From: Bradyrhizobium glycinis
GTDB taxonomy: Bacteria > Pseudomonadota > Alphaproteobacteria > Rhizobiales > Xanthobacteraceae
DNA length: 64,000 bases
Assembly (NCBI RefSeq): GCF_016031655.1
Contig: NZ_JACCHQ010000004.1
Location: 62,001-126,000, forward strand
Direction of reading: 5' to 3'
Positions 62,758-64,000 of this stretch are shown here, piece by piece. A program made the translations under genes and the position numbers. The notes under the pieces are model-generated. The model was given only the letters and a program-made list of their open reading frames with translations, made no database searches and had not been told where the DNA came from. Each line of letters opens with the position of its first letter. Positions within the stretch are counted from its first letter, which is position 1.

Positions 62758-64000
62758 ATGCAGTTCGCAAGCCAGAGCGGAGAGCCTGACCCGGCCTCGC
62801 CGACCATTTCGGCGGCGCTGACCGATTCGCTGTTCGAAGCTCCCGGCACGGTGCTGACGGGCATTGTCTTCTCGGCGTTTTCGGCCTCGCTGACGGCGCT
62901 CAAGACCGGACAGATGCTGCTTTGGGGCTTTGTTCCGCTTCTCATTCTTGCCGGAGCTATCCGCGCCTACGATCTCAGCCGGTACCAGGCCCAAAAATCG
63001 GTTCTGAGCGCAGAACAAGCGGCGCGTTGGCAGACGCGTTACCAAATCGGCGCGCTCATTCAGGCTGCCGTGATTGGTCTCTGGTGTTCCACGACGCTGT
63101 TGAGCAATGAGGACGCCATCGCTCACATGATTGCGCTCTCGGTCACCACCGGAATCGTGGCGGGAGGGGCCGGGAGAGCTTATGGACGACAATCGATATT
63201 TCGTCTGCAAGCCACTCTGATCTTCGGACCGGCCGTGATCGCGCTGGCGCTGCACCGCACGCCCTATTACGTCGCGATGTCCGTCGTGTGCGCCGCGTTC
63301 CTCCTTTCGGTCATGCGTCTGTCGGGCAATCTGCACAAGATATTCTTGCGCGCTGTGGTGGCGCGCGAACGCGAGGCCGCACTCGCCGGCCAGTTCGACA
63401 CGGCGCTCAACAACATGCCGCACGGGCTCTGCATGTTTCGCATCGACGGCCAGCTCGCGGTGATGAACCACCGCTTCGCCGCCATGATGAACCTGCCGGA
63501 CAATCTCGCCCAGAGCAGCACGACTGCGCGCGACATCGTCGCCTCATGCGTCGAAGGGGGGGCGATTTCGGCCGCGAGCGGCGCGGCGATCATTGCCGAT
63601 ATCGAAAACGCGCATGCGAAAGAGATCGTCACCGCCGACCCCGATCCACAAAGGAACCGTTCGCTGTCATGGACCGTCCAGCCGATGGCTGACGGCGGTG
63701 CGGTGGTGCTGCTCGAGGACATTACGGAGCGGCGCACGGCGGAGGCCAGGATCAGCCATCTGGCCCGCTTCGACGATCTCACGGCGCTACCGAACCGCGT
63801 CAGCTTCCGCGACGAGATCGAGCGACTGCTGGCGAGCGCGCATCATGCCGAGCGGCTCTCCGCACTGCTGTTCGTCGATCTGGACCAGTTCAAGCAGGTC
63901 AACGACACGCTCGGCCATCCCTGCGGCGACCAGCTCCTGTGTGCGGTGGCCAACCGCCTGCGCGAGATGCTGCGGCCCGAAGATTTCGTCGCCCGTTTCG
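62758..64000 (+). CDS. Membrane GGDEF-family protein, 3' end beyond the window
   Basis: The open frame runs from ATG 62758 past the end (414 residues visible). About five hydrophobic helices cover residues 30-200, then a PAS-like region (NNMPHGLCMFRIDGQLAVMN near 220) and the start of a GGDEF domain (FDDLTALPNRVSFRDEIERL, VDLDQFKQVNDTLGHPCGDQ). The catalytic GGDEF motif itself and any EAL domain lie beyond the edge, so cyclase or phosphodiesterase activity cannot be judged. Confidence 0.88.
   Translation, partial: MQFASQSGEPDPASPTISAALTDSLFEAPGTVLTGIVFSAFSASLTALKTGQMLLWGFVPLLILAGAIRAYDLSRYQAQKSVLSAEQAARWQTRYQIGALIQAAVIGLWCSTTLLSNEDAIAHMIALSVTTGIVAGGAGRAYGRQSIFRLQATLIFGPAVIALALHRTPYYVAMSVVCAAFLLSVMRLSGNLHKIFLRAVVAREREAALAGQFDTALNNMPHGLCMFRIDGQLAVMNHRFAAMMNLPDNLAQSSTTARDIVASCVEGGAISAASGAAIIADIENAHAKEIVTADPDPQRNRSLSWTVQPMADGGAVVLLEDITERRTAEARISHLARFDDLTALPNRVSFRDEIERLLASAHHAERLSALLFVDLDQFKQVNDTLGHPCGDQLLCAVANRLREMLRPEDFVARF

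Overview
The window is high-GC alphaproteobacterial DNA, most likely a Bradyrhizobium or close Nitrobacteraceae relative. The pointers are a probable zapA - 6S RNA - 5-formyltetrahydrofolate cyclo-ligase order, the ruvCAB-ybgC and tolQRAB housekeeping clusters, many ABC/TRAP uptake genes, and several families of long palindromic intergenic repeats of the kind common in that group. I see no tRNA, rRNA, integrase, transposase or CRISPR array.

Layout. 0-9.4 kb is mostly housekeeping: a probable ZapA end, 6S RNA, 5-FCL, a YmdB-type phosphoesterase, a soluble chemoreceptor, YebC, RuvC-RuvA-RuvB, a metallophosphoesterase and the YbgC thioesterase. 9.5-29.6 kb is catabolic. A LysR-controlled operon at 10.3-20.4 kb encodes an N-carbamoyl-D-amino-acid hydrolase-like nitrilase, an amino-acid-type ABC transporter with two paralogous binding proteins, a NodB-fold deacetylase/imidase-like protein, an orphan Dpp-type binding protein and a TrzA-type amidohydrolase. 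A second LysR-linked operon at 20.7-29.6 kb encodes a polyamine-type ABC transporter and a four-gene FAD/[2Fe-2S] amine or opine oxidase, followed by a RidA homologue. 30-42 kb holds DctA, an NCS2 nucleobase permease, an SDR, a sirtuin, and hydantoinase A/B with a complete TRAP transporter. 42.1-45.1 kb is a PQQ-alcohol dehydrogenase / cytochrome c / MoxJ-like trio. 45.1-55.4 kb holds stress and regulatory genes: a GST/TetR pair, a GhrA-type reductase, an ECF42-type sigma factor with YCII (DGPF) proteins, SRPBCC and VOC proteins, and a TetR/DUF2852 pair. 55.7-58.4 kb has a desaturase, CysE and a DUF2231 protein. 58.8-62.5 kb is tolQRAB, closed by a terminator, and the window ends inside a membrane GGDEF protein that has no stop codon here.

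How the genes fit together. Much of the 10-42 kb stretch encodes uptake and hydrolysis or oxidation of small nitrogenous compounds (N-carbamoyl compounds, cyclic imides or hydantoins, amines or opines). It lies between ybgC and tolQ, which are neighbours in many Proteobacteria, so the block looks like an accessory insertion into the tol locus. The two strongest new signals are a shared bipartite motif (TGTCGG, 17 bases, CGTCTT) upstream of three transcription units carrying the sigma factor, its YCII partners and the SRPBCC/VOC genes, and an Asp-x-Asp lanthanide signature in a PQQ dehydrogenase that lacks the usual vicinal cysteine pair. Two TetR genes also have clear, checkable inverted-repeat operators.
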